From NCBI RefSeq assembly GCF_000154225.1, contig NZ_DS264586.1:2014527-2078526 (forward strand): a DNA stretch of 64,000 bases. Reading direction: 5' to 3'. The stretch is from Schaalia dentiphila ATCC 17982 (GTDB taxonomy: Bacteria; Actinomycetota; Actinomycetes; Actinomycetales; Actinomycetaceae). A model generated the notes under the pieces. That model searched no databases and was not told the DNA's origin. It saw only the letters and a program-made list of their open reading frames with translations. Below, in pieces: positions 14,670-23,863 of this stretch. Within the stretch, counting starts at the first letter, position 1; each line of letters starts with the position of its first letter. Made by a program: the position numbers and the translations under genes.

Positions 14670-15995
14670 TCAGGCGTCCAGGTAACGCACGCGCGCGTCC
14701 AGCCGGTGGAGCTTGCGCGTGAAGTGCTCGTAGCCGCGCGAAATGACGTCAATACCCGACACGGTGGACGTGCCCGACGCGGCCAGGGCCGCGATCAGGT
14801 GGGAGAAGCCGCCGCGCAGGTCCGGAACCTCGATATCCGCGCTGTGCAGCGGGGTCGGGCCCGAGATGACGGCCGAGTGGTAGTAGTTCTTCTGGCCAAA
14901 GCGGCAGGGCGTCCCACCCAGGCATTCGCGGTAGACCTGGATGTTCGCGCCCATTTTGCGCAGCGCCTCGGTGAAGCCGAAACGGTTCTCGTACACGGTC
15001 TCGTGCACGATCGACAGGCCCTCAGCCTGGGTGAGGGCCACGACGAGGGGCTGCTGCCAGTCCGTCATGAAGCCCGGGTGCACGGCAGTCTCCAAGGCGA
15101 TCGAGTGCAGCGGCTCGCCCGGGTGGTAGAAGCGGATGCCGTCAGCGTCGATGTCGAAGGCGCCGCCCACCTTGCGGAAGGTGTTGAGGAACGTCGTCAT
15201 ATCGGGCTGGTGAGCGCCGCGCACGTAGATGTCGCCGTGGGTGGCCAGGGCGGCCGCGCCCCACGAGGCGGCCTCGATGCGGTCCGGCAGAGCCGTGTGG
15301 CGGTAGCCGTTCAGCTTGGCGACGCCCTCAATGCGGATCGTACGATCCGTGTCCACCGAGATGATCGCGCCCATCTTCTGCAGGACGTTAATGAGGTCGA
15401 GGATCTCCGGCTCGATGGCCGCGCCCTTCAGGGTCGTGATGCCCTCGTTGCGCACGGCCGTGAGCAGCGTCTGCTCGGTCGCGCCCACGGACGGGAAAGG
15501 CAGCTCGATGATCGCGCCGCGCAGGCCGGAGGAGGGACGCTTGATGTGCACGCCGTCGGGCTGCTTGTCGACGATCGCGCCGAACTTTCGCAGCGTCTCC
15601 AGGTGGAAGTCGATGGGACGGCCACCGATCGCGCAGCCGCCCAGCTCGGGAATGAAAGCCTCGCCCAGCTGGTGCAGCAGCGGGCCACAGAACAGGATCG
15701 GAATTCGCGAGGCACCCGCGAGGGTATCGATGTCAGAGCGCGAGGCAATCTTGACGTTCGAGGGATCCATGCGCAGCGTGCCGCGATCCTGATCGAAGTC
15801 AATCTGGACGCCGTGCAGACTCAGCAGGTCCGAGACAACGTCGGTGTCACGGATGAGCGGCACGTTGTAGAGCTCAGAGGGGGTGTCGGCGAGCAGCGAC
15901 GCAACCATCGCCTTGGGGACGAAGTTTTTCGCGCCGCGCACCGTGATTTCACCGCGCAGCGGATGGCCGCCCTCAACCTGAAGAATCGATGACAT
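14670..15995 (-). CDS. murA: UDP-N-acetylglucosamine 1-carboxyvinyltransferase
   Basis: This 441-residue enzyme transfers enolpyruvate from PEP to UDP-GlcNAc, the first committed step of peptidoglycan synthesis. The active-site cysteine is present (Cys121 in GGCAIGGRP), so fosfomycin sensitivity is expected on this criterion; mycobacterial enzymes carry Asp here. The N-terminal GGHPLRGEITVRGAKNFVPK carries the conserved Lys-Asn pair. The ATG follows GAGGAG. A strong hairpin separates it from leuD. A lipid kinase gene follows directly. Confidence 0.95.
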   Translation of the reverse strand: MSSILQVEGGHPLRGEITVRGAKNFVPKAMVASLLADTPSELYNVPLIRDTDVVSDLLSLHGVQIDFDQDRGTLRMDPSNVKIASRSDIDTLAGASRIPILFCGPLLHQLGEAFIPELGGCAIGGRPIDFHLETLRKFGAIVDKQPDGVHIKRPSSGLRGAIIELPFPSVGATEQTLLTAVRNEGITTLKGAAIEPEILDLINVLQKMGAIISVDTDRTIRIEGVAKLNGYRHTALPDRIEAASWGAAALATHGDIYVRGAHQPDMTTFLNTFRKVGGAFDIDADGIRFYHPGEPLHSIALETAVHPGFMTDWQQPLVVALTQAEGLSIVHETVYENRFGFTEALRKMGANIQVYRECLGGTPCRFGQKNYYHSAVISGPTPLHSADIEVPDLRGGFSHLIAALAASGTSTVSGIDVISRGYEHFTRKLHRLDARVRYLDA

Positions 15996-16017
15996 GAGTG
16001 CTCCTCACTATGACGTC

Positions 16018-16050
16018 ACTGGCCCCTACTCTAGCTAGGTAGGGGCCAGT
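16018..16050 (-). terminator. Hairpin between leuD and murA
   Basis: ACTGGCCCCTAC (16018-16029) and GTAGGGGCCAGT (16039-16050) form a perfect 12-bp stem around a 9-nt loop. It would end the leuCD message before murA. No U-run follows, so termination strength is uncertain. Confidence 0.65.
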
Positions 16051-16063
16051 ATGCGCAGTGCTT

Positions 16064-16696
16064 TCAGTCGCGAGCGGACACAACTTCTTCCTTGGGCAAG
16101 AATTTCGCGGGCAGCGTGCGCGGCTTGAAGGAGGGGCGCGCGGCCTCGTAAGCCGCGATCTCGTCCTCGTGGCGCAGGGTCAGGGCAATGTCGTCCAGGC
16201 CCTCCATGAGGGTCCAGCGCACGTAGTCGTCGATCTGGAAGGTGCCCGAGATCGCACCGGCTCGCCAGGTCTTGTCCTCCAGGGAAACGGTCACCTCGGT
16301 GCCGGGCTCAGCCTCGAGGAGCTTCCACAGGGACTCGCAGTCCTCCTGGGAGATGATGCCGGTAACCAGGCCCTGCTTGCCAGAGTTTCCGCGGAAAATG
16401 TCAGCGAATTTGGGGGCCAGGACGACGCGGAAGCCGTAGTCCTTGAGCGCCCACACGGCGTGCTCACGCGAGGAGCCGGTGCCGAAGTCGAGACCCGCGA
16501 TCAGGACGGAGCCGTTCTTGTAGGCGTCCTGGTTGAGGACGAACTCCGGGTCGTTGCGCCAGGCGGCGAAGAGTGCGTCCTCGAAGCCCGTGCGGGTCAC
16601 GCGCTTGAGGTAGACGGCGGGGATGATCTGGTCGGTGTCGACGTTGGAGCGGCGCAGCGGGACGCCGATGCCAGTGTGGGTGATGAACTTTTCCAT
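16064..16696 (-). CDS. leuD: 3-isopropylmalate dehydratase small subunit
   Basis: A 210-residue swivel-domain subunit that pairs with LeuC to isomerise 2- to 3-isopropylmalate in leucine synthesis. Visible signatures are [17 protein letters not shown] near the N-terminus and [15 protein letters not shown], the substrate-recognition loop. It lies 75 nt after leuC in the same direction with no obvious ribosome site immediately before its ATG. It is presumably expressed from the leuC promoter under the divergent IclR regulator. Confidence 0.95.
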   Translation of the reverse strand: MEKFITHTGIGVPLRRSNVDTDQIIPAVYLKRVTRTGFEDALFAAWRNDPEFVLNQDAYKNGSVLIAGLDFGTGSSREHAVWALKDYGFRVVLAPKFADIFRGNSGKQGLVTGIISQEDCESLWKLLEAEPGTEVTVSLEDKTWRAGAISGTFQIDDYVRWTLMEGLDDIALTLRHEDEIAAYEAARPSFKPRTLPAKFLPKEEVVSARD

Positions 16697-16771
16697 GGGT
16701 GGTTGAGTCTTTTCTTCCGTGGGGGACGAGGCCGGGGCCCTCCCCCGCTGTCGGGTGGCGGAGGGCGGGCC

Positions 16772-18172
16772 TCAGAGGTCGGCCGGGGAGGAGAGGGTGC
16801 CGCGCACGGCCGTGGCGGCCGCGACGAGCGGGGACACCAGGTGCGTGCGGCTGCCCTTGCCCTGGCGGCCTTCGAAGTTGCGGTTGGAGGTGGAGGCCGA
16901 ACGGTCTCCCGCGTTCATCGTGTCGGGGTTCATGCCCAGGCACATGGAGCAACCGGCGTTGCGCCATTCGGCGCCGAACTCGGTGAAGATCTTGTCGAGG
17001 CCCTCGGCCTCGGCCTGGAGGCGCACGCGTGCGGAGCCGGGCACGACCATGACGCGCACGCCCTCGGCCTTGCGGCGGCCCTTGAAGATGCCGGCGGCGG
17101 CGCGCAGGTCTTCGATGCGGCCGTTAGTGCAGCTGCCGATGAACACGGTGTTCACGGTGATGTCGCGCATCGGGGTGCCGGCCTTGAGGTCCATGTACTC
17201 CAGGGCGCGCTCGGCGGCCGCGCGGGCAGTTTCATCGGTGAAGTCCTCGGGGGCGGGGACGGTTCCCGACAGCGGCACGCCCTGGCCGGGATTGGTGCCC
17301 CAGGTGACGAAGGGCTCGATGTCGGCGGCCTCGAGGATGACCTCGGCATCGAAGACGGCGTCCTCGTCGGAGGCGAGGGAGGACCAGTATTCGACGGCGC
17401 GGTCCCAGTCCTCGCCCTCGGGGGCGTGGGGGCGGCCCTTGATGTAGTCGAAGGTCGTCTGATCGGGGGCAATCATACCGGCGCGGGCGCCCGCCTCGAT
17501 CGACATGTTGCAGATGGTCATGCGGCCCTCCATGGAGAGCTCGCGGATTGCCTGGCCACGGTACTCCAGGACGTAGCCCTGGCCGCCGCCGGTGCCGATC
17601 TTGGCGATGACGGCGAGGATGATGTCCTTGGCCGTCGACCCCTCGGGCAGGGAGCCGTTGACCGTGATCGCCATGGTCTTGAAGGGGGCCATCGGCAGCG
17701 TCTGGGTGGCGAGCACGTGCTCGACCTGGCTGGTGCCGATACCGAAGGCCAGCGCGCCGAACGCGCCGTGCGTCGAGGTATGGGAGTCGCCGCACACGAT
17801 AGTCATGCCGGGCTGGGTGAGGCCCAGCTGAGGGCCGACGACGTGAACGATGCCCTGGTCGGCATCACCGAGGGAATGCAGGCGAATGCCGAACTCCTCG
17901 GCATTCTTGCGCAGGGTGTCGATCTGGGTGCGGCTCGTGATGTCCGCGATCGGCTGGTCGATGTTGACCGTGGGGGTGTTGTGGTCCTCGGTGGCGATCG
18001 TCAGATCGGGGCGACGCACCTGGCGTCCGGCGAGGCGCAGGCCCTCGAATGCCTGGGGGCTCGTCACTTCGTGCACGAGGTGGAGGTCGATGTAGAGCAG
18101 GTCGGGGGCGCCGTTCTCCCCCTTGGACACGATGTGGTCTCGCCACACCTTTTCTGCCATGGTTCCGCTCAT
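16772..18172 (-). CDS. leuC: 3-isopropylmalate dehydratase large subunit
   Basis: A 466-residue aconitase-family subunit carrying the [4Fe-4S] cluster. The cluster cysteines are in FIGSCTNGR and [10 protein letters not shown]. The substrate motif [21 protein letters not shown] is present. The ATG at 18172 follows GAGGAGG (spacing 4), better than the frame start 7 codons upstream. That upstream part overlaps the 18186-18202 palindrome, further evidence that it is not coding. Divergent from an IclR-family gene, the arrangement seen for LtbR/NdgR control of leuCD. Confidence 0.95.
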   Translation of the reverse strand: MSGTMAEKVWRDHIVSKGENGAPDLLYIDLHLVHEVTSPQAFEGLRLAGRQVRRPDLTIATEDHNTPTVNIDQPIADITSRTQIDTLRKNAEEFGIRLHSLGDADQGIVHVVGPQLGLTQPGMTIVCGDSHTSTHGAFGALAFGIGTSQVEHVLATQTLPMAPFKTMAITVNGSLPEGSTAKDIILAVIAKIGTGGGQGYVLEYRGQAIRELSMEGRMTICNMSIEAGARAGMIAPDQTTFDYIKGRPHAPEGEDWDRAVEYWSSLASDEDAVFDAEVILEAADIEPFVTWGTNPGQGVPLSGTVPAPEDFTDETARAAAERALEYMDLKAGTPMRDITVNTVFIGSCTNGRIEDLRAAAGIFKGRRKAEGVRVMVVPGSARVRLQAEAEGLDKIFTEFGAEWRNAGCSMCLGMNPDTMNAGDRSASTSNRNFEGRQGKGSRTHLVSPLVAAATAVRGTLSSPADL

Positions 18173-18185
18173 TGTTCCTCCTCTG

Positions 18186-18202
18186 GTCTCCACTTTGGAG
18201 AC
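18186..18202. promoter_or_regulatory. Candidate IclR/LtbR operator upstream of leuC
   Basis: GTCTCCA-CTT-TGGAGAC is a perfect 7+3+7 palindrome, 14 nt upstream of the leuC ATG in the leuC-regulator intergenic region. IclR proteins bind such palindromes as dimers. Its position just downstream of the expected transcription start suits repression by leucine-responsive LtbR/NdgR. Confidence 0.6.
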
Positions 18203-18308
18203 ACGGTGTCATTCATACTTCGCAATCAATGGAACCGCCTCATCGGCCGCGCGACCCGCTGATCTCACGTCTCGGACGCTGCTTTGACCTGTTTCACTAT
18301 CCGACAAT

Positions 18309-18337
18309 TTGCCATCTCAAAAGCTGAGATATTAAAT
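18309..18337 (+). promoter_or_regulatory. Putative promoter of the IclR-family gene with an inverted repeat in its spacer
   Basis: TTGCCA (18309-18314) and TTAAAT (18332-18337), 17 nt apart, end 6 nt before the ATG at 18344. No ribosome site is present, so the mRNA may be leaderless. The spacer contains ATCTCA-AAAGC-TGAGAT (18314-18330), a possible autoregulatory site. Confidence 0.4.
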
Positions 18338-18343
18338 AGTTGT

Positions 18344-19081
18344 ATGGAAGAGCAAACATCCAGTGGCGTTGGCGTTCTCGATAAGGCTGCGTTGGTTCTC
18401 AGCGCTCTCGAGGCGGGACCCGCCACCCTCGCCCAACTCGTTTCCAGCACGGGGCTTGCTCGCCCCACCGCCCATCGACTGGCCGTCGCTCTCGAATATC
18501 ACCGCATGGTCGCCCGCGACATGCAGGGACGTTTTATCCTCGGCCCCCGCCTCCAGGAACTCTCCTCCGCCGCCGGCGAAGACCGCCTCCTCCAGGCCTC
18601 CATGCCGGTCCTTCAGGCTCTGCGCGACCACACGAAGGAATCCTCCCAGCTCTTCCGCCGCCAGGGAGACTACCGCGTGTGCGTGGCCGCCTCCGAACGC
18701 GAAATGGGTCTGCGCGACTCGATCCCCGTGGGCGCCACGCTCTCCATGAGCGCCGGCTCCGCCGCCCAGGTCCTGCTGGCCTGGGAGGAGCCCGACCGCC
18801 TGCACCGCGGCCTGTACGGCGCCTCCTTCAACGCCACCATGCTCTCCGAGGTGCGCCGCCGTGGCTGGGCCCAGTCCGTGGGCGAGCGCGAACCCGGCGT
18901 CGCCTCCGTGTCCGCCCCCGTGCGCGGCCCCTCCGGCCGCGTCCTGGCCGCCCTGTCCATCTCCGGCCCCATCGAGCGCATGGGTCGCCAGCCCGGACGC
19001 CAGCACGGCCCCTCCGTCATGGCGGCGGCCAACAGGCTCACGGAATTCCTCTCCACCGTCGAGGACGCCGCGGACCTGTAA
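18344..19081 (+). CDS. ltbR: IclR-family transcriptional regulator of leucine genes (LtbR/NdgR type)
   Basis: A 245-residue regulator. Residues 10-75 form a winged helix-turn-helix (KAALVLSALEAGPATLAQLVSSTGLARPTAHRLAVAL). The rest is an IclR effector domain with VASVSAPVRGPSGRVLAALSISGP. In Corynebacterium (LtbR) and Streptomyces (NdgR) the divergent homologue represses leuCD and other amino-acid genes. The same head-to-head arrangement with leuCD is seen here, with a palindrome between them. The ATG at 18344 is chosen because the protein then begins like known members; the frame continues 20 codons further upstream through promoter sequence. Confidence 0.88.
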   Translation: MEEQTSSGVGVLDKAALVLSALEAGPATLAQLVSSTGLARPTAHRLAVALEYHRMVARDMQGRFILGPRLQELSSAAGEDRLLQASMPVLQALRDHTKESSQLFRRQGDYRVCVAASEREMGLRDSIPVGATLSMSAGSAAQVLLAWEEPDRLHRGLYGASFNATMLSEVRRRGWAQSVGEREPGVASVSAPVRGPSGRVLAALSISGPIERMGRQPGRQHGPSVMAAANRLTEFLSTVEDAADL

Positions 19082-19100
19082 GCCGCAACCACGCAGCAGA

Positions 19101-19147
19101 CAAACGGGTGGGCCGGGACGAATCAATCGTCCCGGCCCACCCGTTTG
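19101..19147. terminator. Bidirectional terminator, perfect 21-bp stem
   Basis: CAAACGGGTGGGCCGGGACGA is split from its exact complement at 19127-19147 by a 5-nt loop. It lies between the convergent regulator and pullulanase genes, 20 nt and 13 nt from their stops. Confidence 0.85.
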
Positions 19148-19159
19148 CGTAGCGATCCG

Positions 19160-22100
19160 CTAGGCGACCCAGCGGCCCGACCCATCAAAGGTGTAGGCGG
19201 TGCCGTCGATGACGACGCGTCCGGTCGCCATGGCTCCCGACGGGTGGCAGAAGTACCAGCTACCGCCGTCCTTCACCCATCCGATCGCCATCTGGCCGGA
19301 TTCCGTCAGGTAGTACCAGGTACCGCCCACGTTCGCCCAGCCGGTGACCATCGAGCCATTACCGTTCAGGTAGAACCAGCCACCGCCCACGTTCACCCAG
19401 CCGGTGGCCATCGCACCGCTGCTGCGCAGGTAGTACCAGGTGTCGCCGTCCTTGAGCCATCCGGTGGCCATGGCACCGGTGTCGGGATCCAGGTAGTACC
19501 AGGTGCCATCCACTGCGGTCCAGCCGGTCGCCATCGCTCCGGACGGAGCGTAGTAGCGCCACGCGCCATCCTCGACCTGCCAACCGGTCTTCATCCAACC
19601 GTTCGCATCGAAGGAGTAGGTGACGCCTCCGCGCACAACGCGCTCGTTTGCGGGGTAGCTCCCGTCCGGGTAGCGCAGCCACCAGCGGCCATCACCCGAG
19701 GCGACCCACTGCGCGGCAGCCGGATCCGGGGTGACGGTGGGATCGATGCGATCTCCCGCGGCCTGCGTGAAGACGGCAACCGTGCGAGCGGGAACCGTGA
19801 CGGAGCCCGTCTTCGCATCGAAGGACGCGCCCTTGACGGTCTCGTCCGAGCCGTTCGCCTGTGCCTCGTGCAGCTTGAAGACGCGACCCGACAGGCCTTC
19901 GACCGCGGTGGTCACGGACTCGCCGCTCGCGTTGAAGACGACGAGAGCGCCATCGAGCTTCGCGTCGATATCACTCCCAGCCCCGGCCTCGTCGTTGATG
20001 AGCATGAGGATCGTGCCGTCCACGGCGCCCTCACCCGAGTTCGGGAAGGTCACCTTGGAACGGATCAGATCCGCGCTGCCCAGCGTGAACAGGCGCGAGG
20101 AGGAACGCACGCGCAGGAAGTCCATCGCAACCTCCGAGGAGGCGTCGATCTGCTCCGGGGTCGGCTTCAGATCCGGGTTCTCCAGCAGCGGGCGCATGTG
20201 GTCCCAGGCAGCGCCATTCTTGGACTTCACGGGCAGGCCATGGCCGAAACCGTTGTCGCGCATGGACCAGTCGATCGCGTTGAAGTGATCGCCGGAGTTG
20301 TAGGAGTCGCGGTCCAGGGACTTCGAACGCAGCATCTCCGTGCCCGAGGCCCAGAAGGAAGGCGACTGCGATAGGGCCACGGAGGCCTGGCTGATCAGCG
20401 ACATGCGCACGCGGTGATCCATCGGAGCATCCGCCGGCATCTTGTAGGTAACCAGGTCGAAGAGCGTCTCGTTGTCGTGGGCGTCCACGTAGTTGACGTT
20501 TTCCGCTGGCTGGGAGGCGAACCCGGCGCCCTGGCCGTTGTAGTCCAGCTGCGCGCCCGACACGGTCTTACCGTCGTAGGTGGTGAGCGTGTAGTCCTTC
20601 AGGTTGCCCGCCAGGCCCAGCTTCACCAGGTCCACGCGGTGCAGATAGTCGGCGCGGCGATCCGCCTCGGAGCGGGTATCGAGACCGTTGAGGTCCGAGA
20701 AGGCGCCCGAGCCGAAGCCCTGCAGGACGCGGTGATCCTCATCGAAGGGGCCGCCACCGTGCACGGCGTCGCGCAGGCGGTCGTTGAACGCACCAATGCC
20801 GGTGCCATCCAACTGTCCCTGCGTGGCCTGGGTGAACAGCGCGTTGTTCGCGACCTCACCGAAGTTCCAGCCCTCGCCGTAGATGTACAGGCGCGAGCCG
20901 TCCACGCCGTCCTTCTCCAGGGTGAGGGATGCCAGGGCGGCCTTCGCGCGCTTCATCTCCTCGGCCGGGTGGTGGCCCATCAGGTCAAAGCGGAAACCGT
21001 CGACGTGGTAGTACTTCGCCCAGTGGATCATCGAGTCGATCATCAGGTGCTCGCTCATCGCGTTTTCGGTCGCCACGTTGGAGCAGCACGTCGAGGTCTC
21101 GACACCGCCGGTGGCGTTCAGGCGCTGGTAGTAGCCGGGTACAACGCGGTCGAGCACGGAGTATGCGGACTGGCCGGCTGCGGGCGTGTGGTTGTAGACC
21201 TGGTCGAGGACGACCTGCATGCCGATCGAGTGCAGACCACCCACCATGGAGCGGAACTCGCGCACGCGCGAGCCGCCGTTCTGGTGGGACGAGGTCGCGT
21301 AGGAGCCCTCGGGGGCCATCCAGTGCAGCGGGTCGTAGCCCCAGTTGTAGGCATCCTGGTCGGCAACGGCCGTGACCGCAGCCTGCTGTTCCTCGGACGC
21401 CGGGCCGGCGCCCTCGGGGATCGCAGGCGTCTTCTGGTCCGCGCGTTTCTCGGGAATGGTCGCGATGTCGAAGGTGGGCAGCAGGTGCACCGTGTTCATG
21501 CCGGCGCGCGACAGCTCGGCGAGGTGGCGCATGCCGTTGGACTCGAACTGCGTGAACGCCATGTAGGTGCCGCGCATGTCCTCGGGAACCGAGGCGTCCG
21601 CGGCGGAGAAGTCACGCACGTGCAGCTCGTAGATAGAGCGCTGGGCGTCGTCCTCGATGGCCGGAGCCTTCGAGTCCGTCCACACCGACGGGGCAATCGA
21701 CGGGTTGTCCATGTTGACGGCGACGGAGCGCGTGGAGTCCACGGTCAGGGCCACCGAGTAGGGGTCGGTCACGAGGTTCGTCTCGACCTTGCCCGTCTCG
21801 GGCACGTAGACGCTGACCTCCCACAGGTACTGGGCGCCCTCGTGGATCTCGCCGGCGGCGTTGTCCACGCTCCAGCGCCCGTCCTCACCGCGCACGGCGG
21901 CGGTGCGCATGCCATCACCCGGCACGTCGGCGTCGGAGCCGCGCGGGGTCGAGGTGTTCCACGACAGCAGGGTCACGTTCTTAGCGGTGGGAGCCCACAG
22001 CGCAAACGTCGGATTACCTGCCTGGTTCCAGCCCACGCCGTACGAGGCCTGGGCGGCCTTGGCCGCGTAGAGGGAGTCGAGGACGGGAGCGATCTGCACG

Positions 22101-23278
22101 CCGGTGAAAGCGTTGACGCTCTCCCCCGACTTCTGAGCAACCGCGATCTGGCCGGTGAGGGCCTCGCGTGCCCCGGCCTCGTCGAGGGAGGCCTTCAGAG
22201 CGATGTATCCGTTGAGGTTCGGGTGAGCCGTCGTCACCTCGGAGGGCAGGTCACCCGCGACGGTCAGGGCGCTCGTCGTGGCGCCGGTAACGGCCCCATC
22301 CGACAGGCCCGCGCCGCCCTCGGGGGCGGTCACCAGCTCGTAGGTCAGAGCCGCGGAACCGTCAAGGACCTGCGCGCGGGACACGCCCTCGGGCAGCAGC
22401 GAGGTCGGCCACGCGAGGATATTCGAGGTCACCCAGTAGGCGCGCTGCTCACCCGAGCCCGCGACAGGCGCGTCGGAGGCCGCAATGTCGAGCTTGTGCG
22501 TCGCGGAATCGTAGGTGAAGGTCACGAGCTTGTTCGCTTTCGTCGCAAACTGGTAGTTGGCGCCACCGGCGGCGCCATCTTGACCGTAATTCTCGTTCCA
22601 GGATCCACCGATGGCAACCTTGACCTCATAGGAGCCCTCGGGCAGTGCCGTCGTCGCGTACACGTAGGTACCGTCCCCCAGAGGCTCCATGAGCGGCGCG
22701 AGGCATTCGGGCTTCCAGTTATCCGAGCAGCCCAGTGCCTTTTGAACGGATCCGGGCAGGGTCACCATCTGGGCGGTGGCGGTGTTCCACACGCGGTGCG
22801 TCGCACGGTTGTAGAAGAAGGTGACGGGCGTTGTTTCGGTCAGGGTGTAGGAGATGTTCGCTCCCCCCGCAGCGCCCCCGGCGCCAAAGGACGTGTCCCA
22901 CGAGCCGCCCTCGGCCACCTTATACTGGTAGTCACCGGCCGGAAGCGTGAACGTCGCGCTATACACACCCGTCGCATCGCGTGTCAGGGCCGCTTTGTCG
23001 CAGCCGGGCGCCCAGTCGGCGTCGCATCCCATCGCCTTGTTATGGTTACCGGGGATTGTCACCAGCACGTCATCGGCGGCTCCGGCGGCCGCCGTCTCGG
23101 CAGTGTTCACATCGCCTGCCTGGTTTGACGTCTCCGTTCCAGGTTCGGCCCACGCAGCTGGGAGCACACCCCCCATCAACGCGATAGCTGCGCCAACGCT
23201 GAGCGTTCGGCGCAGGAATGTCCTATTGAGTCGGTATGTCACGACAGACTCCCTCGTCCAAAAGCGGTCCCCTCCCAT
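19160..23278 (-). CDS. pulA: Secreted type I pullulanase (GH13) with choline-binding-type wall repeats
   Basis: A 1372-residue extracellular enzyme that cleaves alpha-1,6 branches in pullulan, starch or glycogen. A signal peptide ends near Ala44 (AAWA). Two X25-type beta modules (about 70-165, 172-265), each with a GGSW..(F/Y)G..GAAGGAN block, precede an N-terminal all-beta region. The GH13 barrel has YNWGYDP (about 643), DGFRFD (nucleophile Asp about 763), YGEGW (acid/base Glu about 800) and DAHDNETLFD (about 930). Residues about 1180-1372 are aromatic-rich repeats of the GW..dGxWYYL..sGaMAtGW type. They anchor the protein non-covalently to the surface. Two starts are plausible: ATG 23278 (AGGAG, spacing 7) and GTG 23242 (GAGGGAG). 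A LacI-type operator lies upstream. No LPxTG motif is present. Confidence 0.9.
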   Translation of the reverse strand: MGGDRFWTRESVVTYRLNRTFLRRTLSVGAAIALMGGVLPAAWAEPGTETSNQAGDVNTAETAAAGAADDVLVTIPGNHNKAMGCDADWAPGCDKAALTRDATGVYSATFTLPAGDYQYKVAEGGSWDTSFGAGGAAGGANISYTLTETTPVTFFYNRATHRVWNTATAQMVTLPGSVQKALGCSDNWKPECLAPLMEPLGDGTYVYATTALPEGSYEVKVAIGGSWNENYGQDGAAGGANYQFATKANKLVTFTYDSATHKLDIAASDAPVAGSGEQRAYWVTSNILAWPTSLLPEGVSRAQVLDGSAALTYELVTAPEGGAGLSDGAVTGATTSALTVAGDLPSEVTTAHPNLNGYIALKASLDEAGAREALTGQIAVAQKSGESVNAFTGVQIAPVLDSLYAAKAAQASYGVGWNQAGNPTFALWAPTAKNVTLLSWNTSTPRGSDADVPGDGMRTAAVRGEDGRWSVDNAAGEIHEGAQYLWEVSVYVPETGKVETNLVTDPYSVALTVDSTRSVAVNMDNPSIAPSVWTDSKAPAIEDDAQRSIYELHVRDFSAADASVPEDMRGTYMAFTQFESNGMRHLAELSRAGMNTVHLLPTFDIATIPEKRADQKTPAIPEGAGPASEEQQAAVTAVADQDAYNWGYDPLHWMAPEGSYATSSHQNGGSRVREFRSMVGGLHSIGMQVVLDQVYNHTPAAGQSAYSVLDRVVPGYYQRLNATGGVETSTCCSNVATENAMSEHLMIDSMIHWAKYYHVDGFRFDLMGHHPAEEMKRAKAALASLTLEKDGVDGSRLYIYGEGWNFGEVANNALFTQATQGQLDGTGIGAFNDRLRDAVHGGGPFDEDHRVLQGFGSGAFSDLNGLDTRSEADRRADYLHRVDLVKLGLAGNLKDYTLTTYDGKTVSGAQLDYNGQGAGFASQPAENVNYVDAHDNETLFDLVTYKMPADAPMDHRVRMSLISQASVALSQSPSFWASGTEMLRSKSLDRDSYNSGDHFNAIDWSMRDNGFGHGLPVKSKNGAAWDHMRPLLENPDLKPTPEQIDASSEVAMDFLRVRSSSRLFTLGSADLIRSKVTFPNSGEGAVDGTILMLINDEAGAGSDIDAKLDGALVVFNASGESVTTAVEGLSGRVFKLHEAQANGSDETVKGASFDAKTGSVTVPARTVAVFTQAAGDRIDPTVTPDPAAAQWVASGDGRWWLRYPDGSYPANERVVRGGVTYSFDANGWMKTGWQVEDGAWRYYAPSGAMATGWTAVDGTWYYLDPDTGAMATGWLKDGDTWYYLRSSGAMATGWVNVGGGWFYLNGNGSMVTGWANVGGTWYYLTESGQMAIGWVKDGGSWYFCHPSGAMATGRVVIDGTAYTFDGSGRWVA

Positions 23279-23304
23279 GGGGCTGCTCCTAGGTTAGACA
23301 CACT

Positions 23305-23314
23305 GCAACGTTTC
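23305..23314. promoter_or_regulatory. Candidate LacI-family operator in the pullulanase promoter
   Basis: GCAACGTTTC (half-palindromic around AACGTT, 8 of 10 positions) sits between a weak -35 and a TCTAAC-like -10 on the minus strand. LacI-family sugar regulators bind AACGTT-centred sites, so a MalR-like repressor is plausible. No such regulator is encoded in the window. Confidence 0.35.
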
Positions 23315-23363
23315 GGAAAGTTTTCTGCAAAGCACAAGAGAAAACGCGGACCGAGTGGTTAAT

Positions 23364-23394
23364 AAAAAACCTCGCCACCGCGAAGGTGACGAGG
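23364..23394 (-). terminator. Terminator of the tRNA-Gln/Glu/Glu cluster
   Basis: On the minus strand CCTCGTCACC, a 5-nt loop and GGTGGCGAGG form a 10-bp stem (one wobble pair) followed by TTTTTT. It is located 8 nt after the last tRNA. Confidence 0.9.
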
Positions 23395-23401
23395 CTATTG
23401 G

Positions 23402-23474
23402 TACCCCCAACCGGATTTGAACCGGTGTTAACGCCGTGAGAGGGCGTCGTCCTAGGCCGCTAGACGATGGGGGC
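23402..23474 (-). tRNA. tRNA-Glu (anticodon CTC), copy 1
   Basis: 73 nt, acceptor arms GCCCCCA/TGGGGGT with discriminator A, anticodon stem ACGCC/GGCGT, loop CTCTCAC (anticodon CTC). Identical to the copy at 23495-23567. Last gene of the tRNA cluster before its terminator. Confidence 0.95.
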
Positions 23475-23494
23475 CTTGATTCAATTTGAATCCG

Positions 23495-23567
23495 TACCCC
23501 CAACCGGATTTGAACCGGTGTTAACGCCGTGAGAGGGCGTCGTCCTAGGCCGCTAGACGATGGGGGC
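23495..23567 (-). tRNA. tRNA-Glu (anticodon CTC), copy 2
   Basis: An exact duplicate of 23402-23474. Identity extends a few bases into both flanks (about 78 bp in all), so this is a recent tandem duplication with a 93-bp period. Confidence 0.95.
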
Positions 23568-23594
23568 CTTGACTGAAACTTACGCTTCAGATCG

Positions 23595-23666
23595 CTGGGG
23601 TACCAGGACTCGAACCTAGAATGGCTGAACCAGAATCAGCTGTGTTGCCAATTACACCATACCCCA
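23595..23666 (-). tRNA. tRNA-Gln (anticodon CTG)
   Basis: 72 nt, acceptor arms TGGGGTA/TACCCCA with discriminator G, anticodon stem GCTGA/TCAGC, loop TTCTGGT (anticodon CTG). First of three tRNAs in the cluster, downstream of gltX. Confidence 0.95.
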
Positions 23667-23810
23667 TTGGGTATCACCTGCTTCGCTTTCACGTCGCTGG
23701 CGACAGGAGATAACTGTAGCGGACCGAGGCCCTCATGCCAAATCGAAGCCCAGTGGTCCCGATCACCAACCCTCCGCTCCCCCACAACGGGACACCTCCA
23801 GGCACGACGA

Positions 23811-23852
23811 AGCCCCGACCTCGTCCTCAGACAGGGCGACGAGGCCGGGGCT
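23811..23852 (-). terminator. Terminator-like hairpin after gltX
   Basis: AGCCCCGACCTCGTC (23811-23825) pairs with GACGAGGCCGGGGCT (23838-23852), with one mismatch. It lies 12 nt past the gltX stop. No clear U-run follows, so transcription may continue into the tRNAs. Confidence 0.6.
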
Positions 23853-23863
23853 GGTCTCAGCGA

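Noticed and set aside
20414..23128. 904-residue plus-strand frame opposite the pullulanase
   Set aside because: Antisense shadow of a long GC-rich gene with no domain and no start signal.
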